Below are positions 27,623 to 36,321 of a stretch of 64,000 bases of DNA, in pieces. Below the pieces are notes generated by a model that had not been told where the DNA came from, did not search any database, and was given only the letters and a program-made list of their open reading frames with translations. The stretch lies in the NCBI RefSeq assembly GCF_031880315.1, contig NZ_CP134771.1, positions 2,910,001 through 2,974,000 on the forward strand, given 5' to 3'. Position 1 is the first letter of the stretch, and every line of letters starts with the position of its first letter. The stretch is from Pseudomonas baltica (GTDB lineage Bacteria > Pseudomonadota > Gammaproteobacteria > Pseudomonadales > Pseudomonadaceae). A program made the translations under genes and the position numbers.

Positions 27623-28183
27623 ATGTTCAGTCGTATTGCGTTATTGGCCTTTGCGCTACTGTTGACGGCCTGCCAGACCCAACAGGCCAACCTCGACTTC
27701 GACGCCAGCCGTGACTTCGGCGCTTATCGCAGCTGGGCGTGGAAAACCCCGGCGCTGCAATACCGTCCAGATGACCCGCGTATCAAAAGTGACCTCACCG
27801 AACAACGCATTCGTCAGTCGGTCAGCGACCAGCTCGAGCAGCGCGGGCTGCGCATGGCACAGCCTGGGGCCAAGACCGATGTGCTGGTGCAGGCGTATTA
27901 CATCGTCGATACCCGTCAACAGCAGATCAGCACGCCTTACGGTGGACCATGGGGCGGCCCTTGGGGTGGGCCTTGGGGCGCAGGCTTCTATAACGAAACA
28001 CGTACCGTCGACTACCGTGTCGCCACCTTGCAGGTCGACCTGCTGGACGCGCGCGACGGCAAGCTGGTGTGGCGCGGCAGCCGCGACAGCGTGCTCAGCG
28101 ATGCGCCACAGGGCCCGGCGGAGCGCAGTGCCAGCATCGCCAAGAGTGTGGGCCTGATCATGTCCAACTATCCGCCACGCTGA
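27623..28183 (+). CDS. second DUF4136-domain lipoprotein
   Basis: 186 residues with lipobox LLTACQ (cysteine at residue 16) and the same core as the preceding protein: FDASRDFGAYRSWAWKTPA, QRIRQSVSDQLEQRGLR and LLDARDGKLVWRGS. It has a shorter Gly/Trp/Pro repeat (GGPWGG repeated, about residues 106-119). Tandem duplication followed by divergence is the simple reading. Confidence 0.82.
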   Translation: MFSRIALLAFALLLTACQTQQANLDFDASRDFGAYRSWAWKTPALQYRPDDPRIKSDLTEQRIRQSVSDQLEQRGLRMAQPGAKTDVLVQAYYIVDTRQQQISTPYGGPWGGPWGGPWGAGFYNETRTVDYRVATLQVDLLDARDGKLVWRGSRDSVLSDAPQGPAERSASIAKSVGLIMSNYPPR

Positions 28184-28258
28184 TAAAGCTGACCGCCACG
28201 GCAAGGATTTCAGTGGCGAGCTTGACCGGGACCGGTTTGCGTACTAAATCGATAAGGG

Positions 28259-28295
28259 GGGTGTTTGAAACACCCTCGGGCAAAGCCCGGTTTTT
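28259..28295 (+). terminator. double hairpin with T run
   Basis: GGGTGTTT/AAACACCC (28259-28275) is followed directly by CGGGC-AAA-GCCCG (28277-28289) and TTTTT (28291-28295). It ends the DUF4136 operon and lies about 50 nt before the prepilin peptidase start. Confidence 0.7.
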
Positions 28296-28344
28296 CGATC
28301 CAGAGCTTTCCGATCCAACGCTTGCCAGGGATGTGTATTACCCG

Positions 28345-28815
28345 ATGCAAAGCCTCGTCTTGTTGATCTGGTTCACCCTGTGTGCTGAACAGGACATCCG
28401 TCTGCGGCAGATCGCCGATGGACTGACACTAGGAGGCGGCCTATGCGCACTCCTTTACCTGTTCACTACCGGCCATACCTGGATGGGCGCCAGCGTGCCT
28501 GAAGGAGCCTTCGCCCTGGCGCTGAGCATGGCCCTGACACTCCCCGCCCACCTCATGGGCCGCCTGGCCGCTGCGGATGTGAAACTGCTGGGCAGTCTGG
28601 CCCTGGCCACCGACGAATTGCACCTGATCGGCACTTTGGTCGGCGCTGGGGTCATCGCCGCCGCCTGGATGCTGGTCATGCCCAGGCTGTGGAAACTGTT
28701 CAACAAGAAGTGGCGCCTGCGCCTGGCCAATCTGGGTCCTGATGCGCAGACCACGCTGCCCGTGGCGCCATTTCTGCTGGCAGGATTTCTGGCTGCGCTC
28801 GCCTGGGTGCACTGA
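28345..28815 (+). CDS. A24-type prepilin peptidase domain protein (CpaA/TadV-like)
   Basis: 156 residues with about four to five hydrophobic segments. The two catalytic aspartates of the A24 family are in CAEQDIRLRQI near the N-terminus and LAAADVKLLGSL (GxGD-like). It lacks the N-terminal methylase domain of PilD. No pilin or secretion genes are visible nearby, so its substrate is unclear. The start is uncertain: ATG 28345 has no clear ribosome site, and GTG 28333 is possible. Confidence 0.75.
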   Translation: MQSLVLLIWFTLCAEQDIRLRQIADGLTLGGGLCALLYLFTTGHTWMGASVPEGAFALALSMALTLPAHLMGRLAAADVKLLGSLALATDELHLIGTLVGAGVIAAAWMLVMPRLWKLFNKKWRLRLANLGPDAQTTLPVAPFLLAGFLAALAWVH

Positions 28816-28857
28816 GCCCTGAGTACTGAGCACTGCGCCGCTCTACTGCAGGCGCAA

Positions 28858-28882
28858 CGCTCGCTCGCGAAGAGGCCGGCCC
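28858..28882. repeat. REP-like fragment
   Basis: GCTCGCTCGCGAAGAGGCCGG matches one arm of the pseudomonad REP core. Single copy in the gap after the peptidase gene. Confidence 0.45.
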
Positions 28883-29022
28883 TGCTTGCGAAAAATCATG
28901 AAGTCATCCCCAATGTATTTCGATAGTCCTTGCCCGCGCCCAGGGAACTCCGCATGGTGTCAGATGGCCCAAGGCTGAGATCCAGCGCATACTCCGGCAC
29001 TTTCATCAGGACGACACTCTCA

Positions 29023-29316
29023 ATGTATGTAGAAAGCTTTTTCGAATGGCTGGGCCAGGCATTCGGCGCAGTGATCAAATTCATCATCGATACCTTCGGC
29101 TGGTTCTTCAACATGCTCGGCCATGCCGGTGGCAACTTCGTCGACGGCCTGGCGCGCACGCTGGGGATGAACACTTCATTGATCAGCATCGCCGCGCTGA
29201 TCGTCGGCCTGTTGTTGCTGTATTCGGCGGTCCGGGCATTCATGCGCGGCGCGATCATCAGCGGGATCATCTGGGCGGTACTGGGGCTGTGGTTGTTGAG
29301 CTGGATAGTGCATTGA
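29023..29316 (+). CDS. small membrane protein of unknown function
   Basis: 97 residues. An amphipathic start (MYVESFFEWLGQAFG) and FIIDTFGWFFNMLG are followed by two clear hydrophobic helices (ISIAALIVGLLLLYSAV and GIIWAVLGLWLLSWIV). I do not recognise a family. ATG 29023 is the first start after a region without coding character. The gene is isolated between REP-like repeats. Confidence 0.55.
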   Translation: MYVESFFEWLGQAFGAVIKFIIDTFGWFFNMLGHAGGNFVDGLARTLGMNTSLISIAALIVGLLLLYSAVRAFMRGAIISGIIWAVLGLWLLSWIVH

Positions 29317-29337
29317 AAACGCGATCGCCTGGGCTGA

Positions 29338-29422
29338 CGCTTTCGCGGGCAGGCCTTGCTTGCACCGTGCAAGCAGCTCAGGGGTCGTGCGCCTGTGGGA
29401 GCACAGCTTGCTCGCGGAAGGG
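29338..29422. repeat. REP-like inverted pair
   Basis: GCTTTCGCGGGCAGGCC on one side and CCTGTGGGAGCACAGCTTGC with CTCGCGGAAG on the other are inverted REP-type arms, about 35 nt apart, before the MATE gene. Confidence 0.6.
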
Positions 29423-29485
29423 CAGGCTGGATTCATCTACAACCGCCTGACACACGGCTACAATGCGGGCCTGAAAGGAGCCTGC

Positions 29486-30823
29486 ATGTCCCAATTACTC
29501 AACGACTGGCGCGATCGCCCGACCCACCGCCGGGTCTGGGCGCTGGCAGCGCCGATGATCCTGTCCAATCTTTCCGGCCCACTTGTCACCCTGGTCGATA
29601 GCACCGTGATCGGCCACCTGCCCCACGCCCATCAACTGGGCGCCGTGGCGGTGGGCGGCAGTCTGTACGGGCTGCTGGCGTGGTCGATGGGGTTCCTGCG
29701 CATGGGCGCTACCGGCTTTGCCGCTCAGGCCGCCGGGCGCAACGACGGCGGCAGGCTGCGCCAGGTCCTGGTGCAAGGCCTTCTGCTGGCGCTGTTGTTG
29801 ACCGCCGTGCTGACCCTTTGTGCCGAGCCCTTCGTGCGCGTGTCGCTCGACTTGATGCATCCCTCGCCAGAGTTGCTGCAAAGCACCCTGGACTTTTTCT
29901 ACACCCGGCTGTTCGGCTTGCCCGCCGCATTGGCGAGCTACGCGCTGGTGGGCTGGTTTCTCGGCACTCAAAACGCCCGCGCGCCGCTGATCATACTGCT
30001 GACCACCAACTGCCTGAACATCGTCCTCAACCTGTGGCTCGTACTGGGGCTCAACTGGGGGGTGGTGGGCAGCGCCCAGGCGTCGGTGATTTCCGAGTGG
30101 GTCGCGGTGTTCATCGGCCTGTGGCTCACCCGCCCGGCACTGCGGGCCTACCCAGGCCATATGGCCTGGGCAGCGTTGAAGCTATGGCGCAGCTGGCAGC
30201 CACTGCTGACCGTCAACCGCGATATCTTCATCCGCAGCATGGCACTGCAGGCGGTGTTCTACCTTATCACCGTGCAGGGCGCCCGCCTGGGCGATGCCAC
30301 CGTGGCGGCCAACGCCTTGCTGCTCAACGGCCTGTTGCTCACCGCCCAGGCGCTGGATGGTTTGGCCCACGCCGTGGAGGCCCTGTGTGGCCACGCTATC
30401 GGTGCCCGTGATCGAGTGGCATTGAGACGTTCGATGGTGGTGGCCGGTGGCTGGTCATTATTGGCCAGCGTAGCGTTCGCGGCGTTCTTCCTGCTCGGTG
30501 GGCATCTGTTCATCGCCCTGCAGACTGACATCCTCGCCGTGCGCGAAACAGCCGATCACTATCTGGCCTATCTGGCCTTGTTGCCCCTGATAGCGGTGTG
30601 GAGCTATTTGCTGGACGGGCTGTTCATCGGCGCCACCCGCGCGCGGGAGATGCGCAACGGCATGGTCATCAGCCTGCTGCTGGTGTTGCCGGTCGGCTGG
30701 CTCACCCAAGGGCTGGGCAATCATGGGCTGTGGATCAGTTTTCTGCTGTTCATGGCGCTGCGGGCGATCACCCAGGGCATCATTGCCTGGCGTTTGCAGC
30801 AGCGGCACGCCTGGTTCGATTGA
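29486..30823 (+). CDS. MATE-family efflux transporter (DinF subgroup)
   Basis: 445-residue inner-membrane protein with 12 hydrophobic segments in two halves. The first-helix motif APMILSNLSGPLVTLVDSTVIGHL and the downstream MGATGFAAQAAGRND are typical of DinF-like MATE transporters. It exports drugs or metabolites with Na+ or H+. ATG 29486 has AAAGGAG 6 nt upstream. Confidence 0.9.
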   Translation: MSQLLNDWRDRPTHRRVWALAAPMILSNLSGPLVTLVDSTVIGHLPHAHQLGAVAVGGSLYGLLAWSMGFLRMGATGFAAQAAGRNDGGRLRQVLVQGLLLALLLTAVLTLCAEPFVRVSLDLMHPSPELLQSTLDFFYTRLFGLPAALASYALVGWFLGTQNARAPLIILLTTNCLNIVLNLWLVLGLNWGVVGSAQASVISEWVAVFIGLWLTRPALRAYPGHMAWAALKLWRSWQPLLTVNRDIFIRSMALQAVFYLITVQGARLGDATVAANALLLNGLLLTAQALDGLAHAVEALCGHAIGARDRVALRRSMVVAGGWSLLASVAFAAFFLLGGHLFIALQTDILAVRETADHYLAYLALLPLIAVWSYLLDGLFIGATRAREMRNGMVISLLLVLPVGWLTQGLGNHGLWISFLLFMALRAITQGIIAWRLQQRHAWFD

Positions 30824-30961
30824 TACCGACAACTGCCATCCCAGTGAAGACTCAGTACTTGGCCGCAACGACTGTATTGACCCGCGAAGACGCCCTCAGC
30901 ACCAACGCCGGATCAGGAGATAGCGCAGGGCCCGCCGCTCGCGATGCTCGGTCCCACAGGG

Positions 30962-31825
30962 TCAAGCGCCTGGGGGTGCCATGACAAAACGAACCACTTC
31001 ATCCGTGACCGGCGCCATCCAGGCCAGCGGCCAGGCGAAGGCGCCCACCAGGGTCATGTGATTGACCCGAGCGTAATAGCGCTCCTCCACCGACACGCCC
31101 TCGGCCCGCAGACGCTTGGCCAGGCCCGCGGTATTGCGCTGCGGATTGACGTAGCTGTCGGAATTGGCAGCGATCAACAACACAGGCGCAGCGTCGGCGC
31201 TGACATGATTGATCGGCTGAGAATCAGGCGGTGAATCCGGAAAGAAGAACACCGGCCTCACTTCAGGGTTTTCGATCGGCAAGAAGTCGTAAGGGCCGGC
31301 CAGGCCGATCCAGCCGCGCAGATCCGCCGGCCGCATGCCCACCGCCTGCAACCAGCGCCCATCGAGCGCCAGCATCGAGGCGTTGTAAGCGCCCGAGCTG
31401 TGCCCCATCAAGAACAAGCGTTGCGGGTTGCCGCCGTATTCGCCGATATGCTGATGAGTCCAGCCGACGGCCTGGGCGTTGTCTTCAAGAAAGGCGGGGT
31501 AACGCACCTGCGGGTACAGGCGATAGTCGGCGACCACCACGGTAATCCCCCGCTTGGCCAACGCACGCGCCACGTAGCGATACTGGCCACGAGCACCGCT
31601 GTTCCAGCTGCCACCGTAAAAGAACACCACCACGGGCCGTCCAGCGGCGGTCTGCAACGGCTGATAGACATCCAGGCGCTGGCGCGGATCACTGCCATAG
31701 GCAATGTCCGCCGTGCGGGTATAACCGCTCGATGGCGTGATGCTGTCCAGCAACTGTAGCCCCGAACAGCCACTCAGGGCCGCCATGAAGATTGCCATCA
31801 TCGCGACCCCGAGTGCCTTGATCAT
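30962..31825 (-). CDS. alpha/beta-hydrolase lipoprotein (carboxylesterase type)
   Basis: 287 residues with a lipobox ALSGC (cysteine at residue 20). The oxyanion-hole region is VFFYGGSWNSGARGQYRYVA, which fits the HSL-like YGGG/HGG motif. The nucleophile elbow is GHSSGAYNA and the C-terminal histidine is in RVNHMTLVG. Likely an envelope-bound esterase. It starts 4 nt after the end of speA on the same strand, so it is probably cotranscribed with it. Confidence 0.85.
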   Translation of the reverse strand: MIKALGVAMMAIFMAALSGCSGLQLLDSITPSSGYTRTADIAYGSDPRQRLDVYQPLQTAAGRPVVVFFYGGSWNSGARGQYRYVARALAKRGITVVVADYRLYPQVRYPAFLEDNAQAVGWTHQHIGEYGGNPQRLFLMGHSSGAYNASMLALDGRWLQAVGMRPADLRGWIGLAGPYDFLPIENPEVRPVFFFPDSPPDSQPINHVSADAAPVLLIAANSDSYVNPQRNTAGLAKRLRAEGVSVEERYYARVNHMTLVGAFAWPLAWMAPVTDEVVRFVMAPPGA

Positions 31826-31829
31826 CGAC

Positions 31830-33743
31830 TTACGACGACAGATACGAAGAGCGCGTCAGGCCCAGGCGCAATGCGTCCAGATACAGAGTACGCTCGCGCG
31901 GGCTGATGCGCGCACTGGCCACCTTGTCGCGGTAGTGAGTCATCAACTCCTCGGGGGACAAATGCACATAGCGCAGCATGTCCTCGATGGTGTCGTGGGT
32001 CTCGATGCCTGCGTGGTAAACCTCGCCACTTGGTGTCTGATAGATGTTCACCGAGTCGGTGTCGCCGAACAGGTTGTGCATGTCACCGAGGATTTCCTGA
32101 TAAGCGCCCACCAGGAAGATACCCAGCAGATAATCCTCACCCTCGTTGACCGCGTGCACCGGCAGGCTGGTCTCGATGCTCTGCTCGTCGACGTACTGCT
32201 TGATCTTGCCGTCGGAGTCGCACGTCAGGTCCTGCAGCACGGCGCGGCGCAGCGGTTCTTCGTCAAGGCGATGCAATGGCAGGATCGGCAACACCTGGCC
32301 GATGGCCCACGTATCGGGAAGGCTCTGGAACACCGAGAAGTTGCAGATGTACTTGTCGGCAAGCTTGTCGTTGAGTTCGTCGAGCACCTGGCGATGGGAG
32401 CGCTGGCGGGCCTTGAGTGAATTGTGCAGACGCCGGCAGACGGCGAAGTAGCACTGCTCGGCCAGGGCCTTTTGTGCCAGCGTGACCTTGCCGTCGGCGT
32501 ACTGGGTGGCGATGTCACTGATGTAGTGAGTGGCGCGCCAGTAGTTCTCGGTGACCATCTCGATATCGGTCGGTCCCAGCAGGTCGACCAGCCATTGCAG
32601 CGTTTCCGGCAGGCTGGACTTGTCTTCGATTTGCGGGACGTCGTCGTTGTGGCGCTCGACGTCAGTCACTTGCACCACCAGCACGGCGTGGTGCGCGGTC
32701 AGCGAGCGTCCGCTTTCGGAGAAGATATGCGGATGCGGCATGCCCTGCGCATCGCAGAATTCCTTGAGCATGCCCACCACGACACCGGCGTAATCGTCCA
32801 TGTCGTAGTTGATCGAGCTGGCATTGCGCGAGTGGGTACCGTCGTAGTCGACACCCAGGCCGCCACCGACGTCGATGTGATCGACCGGCAGGCCCAGCGA
32901 GCGCAGTTCGCCATAGTAACGGATGGCTTCCTTGAAGCCGTGCTGGTAGTCCGCCAGGTTGGCGATCTGCGAGCCCATGTGGAAGTGCAGCAGGCGAATG
33001 CCTTGATCGAGGTCGGCAGCGCGGAAACGCTCGACCACCGACAGCAACTGCGCGGCCGACAAGCCGAACTTGGACTTTTCACCACCGGTGTCCGCCCACT
33101 TGCTCGACGCCAGGGACGACAGTCGCACACGCAGGCCGACCTGCGGCTTGACCTTGAGTTCGGCAGCCTCCTCGATCACCAGCGCAACTTCGGATTCCTT
33201 CTCGATCACGATGAAAACGTTGTGCCCCAGCTTCTGGCCGATCAGCGCCAGGCGGATGAACTCGCGGTCCTTGTAACCGTTGCAGACGATGGTCCCGCCC
33301 TTGGGCGCCAACGCCAGCACCGCCAGCAGCTCTGGCTTGGAACCGGCCTCGAGGCCGATCGACACGTTCTGGGTGGCAATGATGTTTTCGACCACTGCCT
33401 CCTGCTGGTTGACCTTGATCGGGTACAGCGCGGTGTATTGCGACTGGTACTCGAGACGCGCGATATTGGCATCGAACGCGCCCGTCAACTGGCGCACGCG
33501 GTCTTGCAGGATGTCGGGGAAGCGCACCAGCAACGGCAGCGACAGACCGCTTTTACGCAACTCCTCGACCTGCTCGTAGAGGTCGATGGGCGCGCTGTTC
33601 GGCCCGTTGGGGCGTACTTCGACACGGCCGTTCTCGCTGATGGCGAAATAGCCCGCGCCCCAATGGCGGATCCCGTAAACACTGCGGCTGTCGGCCACGG
33701 TCCATTGGCTGCCATCGTCTTTGCGTGTGCGTCGTACGGACAT
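31830..33743 (-). CDS. speA: biosynthetic arginine decarboxylase
   Basis: 637-residue PLP-dependent fold-III decarboxylase that makes agmatine from arginine for polyamine synthesis. The PLP lysine is in YPIKVNQQ, glycine-rich [13 protein letters not shown] binds phosphate, and LTCDSDGKI is the catalytic cysteine motif near the C-terminus. Length matches bacterial SpeA. Its position beside sui1 matches P. aeruginosa PA4839/PA4840. Confidence 0.96.
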   Translation of the reverse strand: MSVRRTRKDDGSQWTVADSRSVYGIRHWGAGYFAISENGRVEVRPNGPNSAPIDLYEQVEELRKSGLSLPLLVRFPDILQDRVRQLTGAFDANIARLEYQSQYTALYPIKVNQQEAVVENIIATQNVSIGLEAGSKPELLAVLALAPKGGTIVCNGYKDREFIRLALIGQKLGHNVFIVIEKESEVALVIEEAAELKVKPQVGLRVRLSSLASSKWADTGGEKSKFGLSAAQLLSVVERFRAADLDQGIRLLHFHMGSQIANLADYQHGFKEAIRYYGELRSLGLPVDHIDVGGGLGVDYDGTHSRNASSINYDMDDYAGVVVGMLKEFCDAQGMPHPHIFSESGRSLTAHHAVLVVQVTDVERHNDDVPQIEDKSSLPETLQWLVDLLGPTDIEMVTENYWRATHYISDIATQYADGKVTLAQKALAEQCYFAVCRRLHNSLKARQRSHRQVLDELNDKLADKYICNFSVFQSLPDTWAIGQVLPILPLHRLDEEPLRRAVLQDLTCDSDGKIKQYVDEQSIETSLPVHAVNEGEDYLLGIFLVGAYQEILGDMHNLFGDTDSVNIYQTPSGEVYHAGIETHDTIEDMLRYVHLSPEELMTHYRDKVASARISPRERTLYLDALRLGLTRSSYLSS

Positions 33744-33875
33744 CTAGGTCCCCTGTGAGAAGTCGAATATCACTGCCCGGCCCGCGGGCCGCTCAGTGTA
33801 GAAAATAAAGATGACGATTGTTGACGTGTGGCAGGGTAGACCCTGGCCGTGCCGTCAAGTTTAGAAAGTACGGCC

Positions 33876-34247
33876 TCAGCCGCCTGACTTCTTCGCCTTG
33901 AAACCCAGCTTGATCAGCTCGGCCAACAGCAACTCGACATGCTCGCCCTGGATCTCGATCACCCCATCCTTGAGTGCCCCGCCGGTGCCGCAGCGACGCT
34001 TGAGTGTCGTCGCCAGCTCCTTGAGAGCGTCTGGCGCCAAGGGCACACCCGTTATGGTGGTCACCGTCTTGCCGCCACGGCCTTTGCTTTCACGGCGCAC
34101 ACGGGCAATGCCATCCCCTTCCGGGATGGCGGTCTGCTTGCAGGTGCAGGCGTCGACGGGCTGGCGACAGTCGGGGCAATGCCGGCCACTGTCGGTGGAA
34201 AACACCAGGCCGCCGAGCGCGGCGAAGGATGAAGCTTTCTTGGCCAA
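33876..34247 (-). CDS. SUI1/YciH-family translation initiation factor-like protein
   Basis: 123 residues. An N-terminal zinc-ribbon-like segment (CPDCRQPVDACTC) precedes the SUI1 fold with RRESKGRGGKTVTTITGVPL and RRCGTGGALKDGVIEIQGEH. Bacterial YciH relatives contact the 30S subunit and affect initiation. I place the start at TTG 34247 (MAKKASSF), with AGAGGGG 5 nt upstream; the open frame continues to an ATG at 34274 with no ribosome site. Confidence 0.85.
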   Translation of the reverse strand: MAKKASSFAALGGLVFSTDSGRHCPDCRQPVDACTCKQTAIPEGDGIARVRRESKGRGGKTVTTITGVPLAPDALKELATTLKRRCGTGGALKDGVIEIQGEHVELLLAELIKLGFKAKKSGG

Positions 34248-34391
34248 AATGACCCCTCTGCTGAGGTGAACCATGGCGCGCTAGTGTAACGGCAAATGTC
34301 GGCGCTGCTAAGTGCAGTGATGCGCCATCGTTGGGGCAAAATGCGACTTGGTCACACCAGGCGCAGCTCGCAGGGAGCGGTACGGAGGCGC

Positions 34392-34928
34392 CTAGCGCCG
34401 ATCCGCCAATACCCGGTGCAGGGCCGCAATCGAATCCGGGCAGTAATCCATGATCTCGCTCTCGGCCAGCGCTTGCTCCACCGGCACAAATCGGGCTTCC
34501 AGCACTTCTTCGGGCTGCAAGCGCAACGGGCCGTCCCATACGGCGGAAAACACCGCGCACCAGAGTCGATTGCCACGCTGATCGAACAGAAAGTGCTCGT
34601 GAGCCGTGAGCGCCACGCCACCAACGCCCAGCTCTTCCTCAAGCTCGCGTGCCGCTGACTCAGCGTAGCTCTCGTCACCCTGGACCATGCCGCCAGCCGC
34701 CACATCCCAGTAGCCCGGGTAGATAGCCTTGCTCAACGTGCGCCGATGCACGCACAACTCGCCAGCGGAATTGAACAACAGGATAAAGGTACCGCGGCCA
34801 ATCAGGCCGCGCTCGCGCAACTGCGCGCGCTCGAGCACGCCTTGAAGCTGGTCGTGCTCGTCGACCCAGGCTACCAGCTCGGCATCGGAGGCGGCCCGGT
34901 GGGCGGCCTCCCGTTCGCAGACAACCAC
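34392..34928 (-). CDS. NUDIX hydrolase (YfcD-like)
   Basis: 178 residues. The Nudix box is GDESYAESAARELEEELG, with the preceding GGMV. The upstream segment LIGRGTFILLFNSAGEL is typical of the isopentenyl-diphosphate-isomerase-like Nudix subgroup. It hydrolyses a nucleoside-diphosphate-linked or pyrophosphate substrate, not specified. Starts 3 nt after the DUF2333 gene, in operon. Confidence 0.88.
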   Translation of the reverse strand: MVVCEREAAHRAASDAELVAWVDEHDQLQGVLERAQLRERGLIGRGTFILLFNSAGELCVHRRTLSKAIYPGYWDVAAGGMVQGDESYAESAARELEEELGVGGVALTAHEHFLFDQRGNRLWCAVFSAVWDGPLRLQPEEVLEARFVPVEQALAESEIMDYCPDSIAALHRVLADRR

Positions 34929-34931
34929 GGG

Positions 34932-36017
34932 TCAGCCCTGCGACAGCAGTTGGCGCAGATCGATGACTGCGGCGTTGGCGCGGGAAATATAGTTGGCCAT
35001 GACCAGCGAGTGGTTGGCGAGGACCCCAAAACCACTGCCGTTGAGGATCATCGGGCTCCATACCGGCTCTTGAGAGGCCTCCAGCTCGCGGATGATCTGA
35101 CGTACGCTGACCGTGGCGTTCTTCTTGGCCAGCACGTCGGCGAAGTCGACCTCAACCGCTCGCAGCAGATGGGACAACGCCCAGGCCTGACCGCGGGCCT
35201 CATAGAACACGTTGTCGATCTGCAGCCACGGCGTCTCTTCCACCGACTCGTCGACCTGCGGCACTTCGCCCGGTGCCAGCTGCACATCGGTCTTCAACGG
35301 CCGGTTGAGCTTGACCCGACCAACGCTGGCCGACAGGCGCTGGGACAACGAACCCAGGCGCGTTCCAACATCCCCCAGCCAGTTGTTGAGGTTGTCGGCA
35401 CGGGCATAGAACAGCGCGTTCTTCTGCGCCGGATCGGATAGACGTGCCTGATAACGGCTCAGAGAGTTGATGCCCTGCTGGAATTCCGACTCGCTCGATG
35501 GCCACAACCAGCTGCGGTTGTCGAAGTTGAAGCGCGGCTCGGCCTGGGCCAGATCCGGATCTTCAGCCGACTGCGATTGCGAGCGGGCGAAATCCTTGCG
35601 CATCGCCCGGCTCATGTCGCGCACCTGGACCAGCACGCCAAATTCCCAGCTCGGAATATTGTCGAGCCACAGGCCCGGCGGAAAGCGGTCGTTGGACAGG
35701 TAACCACCCGGCTTGTTGAGCAAAGTGCCGGCGACCTCCTTGAGGGTTTCGACCGTGGTGTAACCCACCACCATCTGCCGGCCGTCACGCTGAGCGGCGG
35801 CCTGGGCGTCCTGCTGGACAGGAAACAAAGCGGGTTCCTGGCTCCAGTACCAGCCCAGCAGGCCGGTGACGATCAGGTACACCGCCACCACCGACAGCAG
35901 GGCGCGGCTCAGAAACAGGGTTTTCCAGTACCCGCCACGCCCGCCACGAGAGATGCCTGGCGTGCCAGCGCTGCTGCGCGCCTCGGCTTTGTCCGTGCGG
36001 TTTTTCCAGTCCAGCAT
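34932..36017 (-). CDS. DUF2333-family membrane-anchored protein
   Basis: 361 residues. One N-terminal transmembrane helix (ALLSVVAVYLIVTGLLGWYW, about residues 41-60) precedes a large, mostly helical periplasmic domain. ATG 36017 is chosen because AAAGGA lies 8 nt upstream and the product starts MLDWKNR as in relatives. Equivalent of PA4842 by order. Function unknown. Confidence 0.8.
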   Translation of the reverse strand: MLDWKNRTDKAEARSSAGTPGISRGGRGGYWKTLFLSRALLSVVAVYLIVTGLLGWYWSQEPALFPVQQDAQAAAQRDGRQMVVGYTTVETLKEVAGTLLNKPGGYLSNDRFPPGLWLDNIPSWEFGVLVQVRDMSRAMRKDFARSQSQSAEDPDLAQAEPRFNFDNRSWLWPSSESEFQQGINSLSRYQARLSDPAQKNALFYARADNLNNWLGDVGTRLGSLSQRLSASVGRVKLNRPLKTDVQLAPGEVPQVDESVEETPWLQIDNVFYEARGQAWALSHLLRAVEVDFADVLAKKNATVSVRQIIRELEASQEPVWSPMILNGSGFGVLANHSLVMANYISRANAAVIDLRQLLSQG

Positions 36018-36321
36018 CGTTTTTATCCTTTCAATCGCCGAGTTCATGGGGTTCGACCGCCATGTACCCGCAGGGTGCCTTAGCGCAGCAAACATTGTTG
36101 CGCTCGCTGCGACGCTCAGGCCATGCAGGCGCGACAGCCGTACCACAGCAATCCTGCACTATAAATCAAGCAGGCCACCGGGCATAACCGACCGGGCAGT
36201 CATAAATTCAATAATTAAAATCCAGTTACAAAGTGACGTATGACACGGAATGCATTCCCGAGAACTGCTAGCATAGAGCCACTACTCCAATTCGTTCGTT
36301 CATCCAGATACGCAGTCGGCC
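36018..36321. other. divergent intergenic region, nothing definite
   Basis: 304 nt between the DUF2333 gene and gcbA, which are divergent. It must carry promoters for both. A partly AT-rich stretch (36190-36245) and GCTAGCATAGAG near 36267 are promoter-like. I see no gene, repeat or convincing operator. Confidence 0.4.

Noticed and set aside
28816..29022. Possible AlgU-type promoter (GGAACT) before the small membrane protein
   Set aside because: No -10 TCTGA at the right distance.
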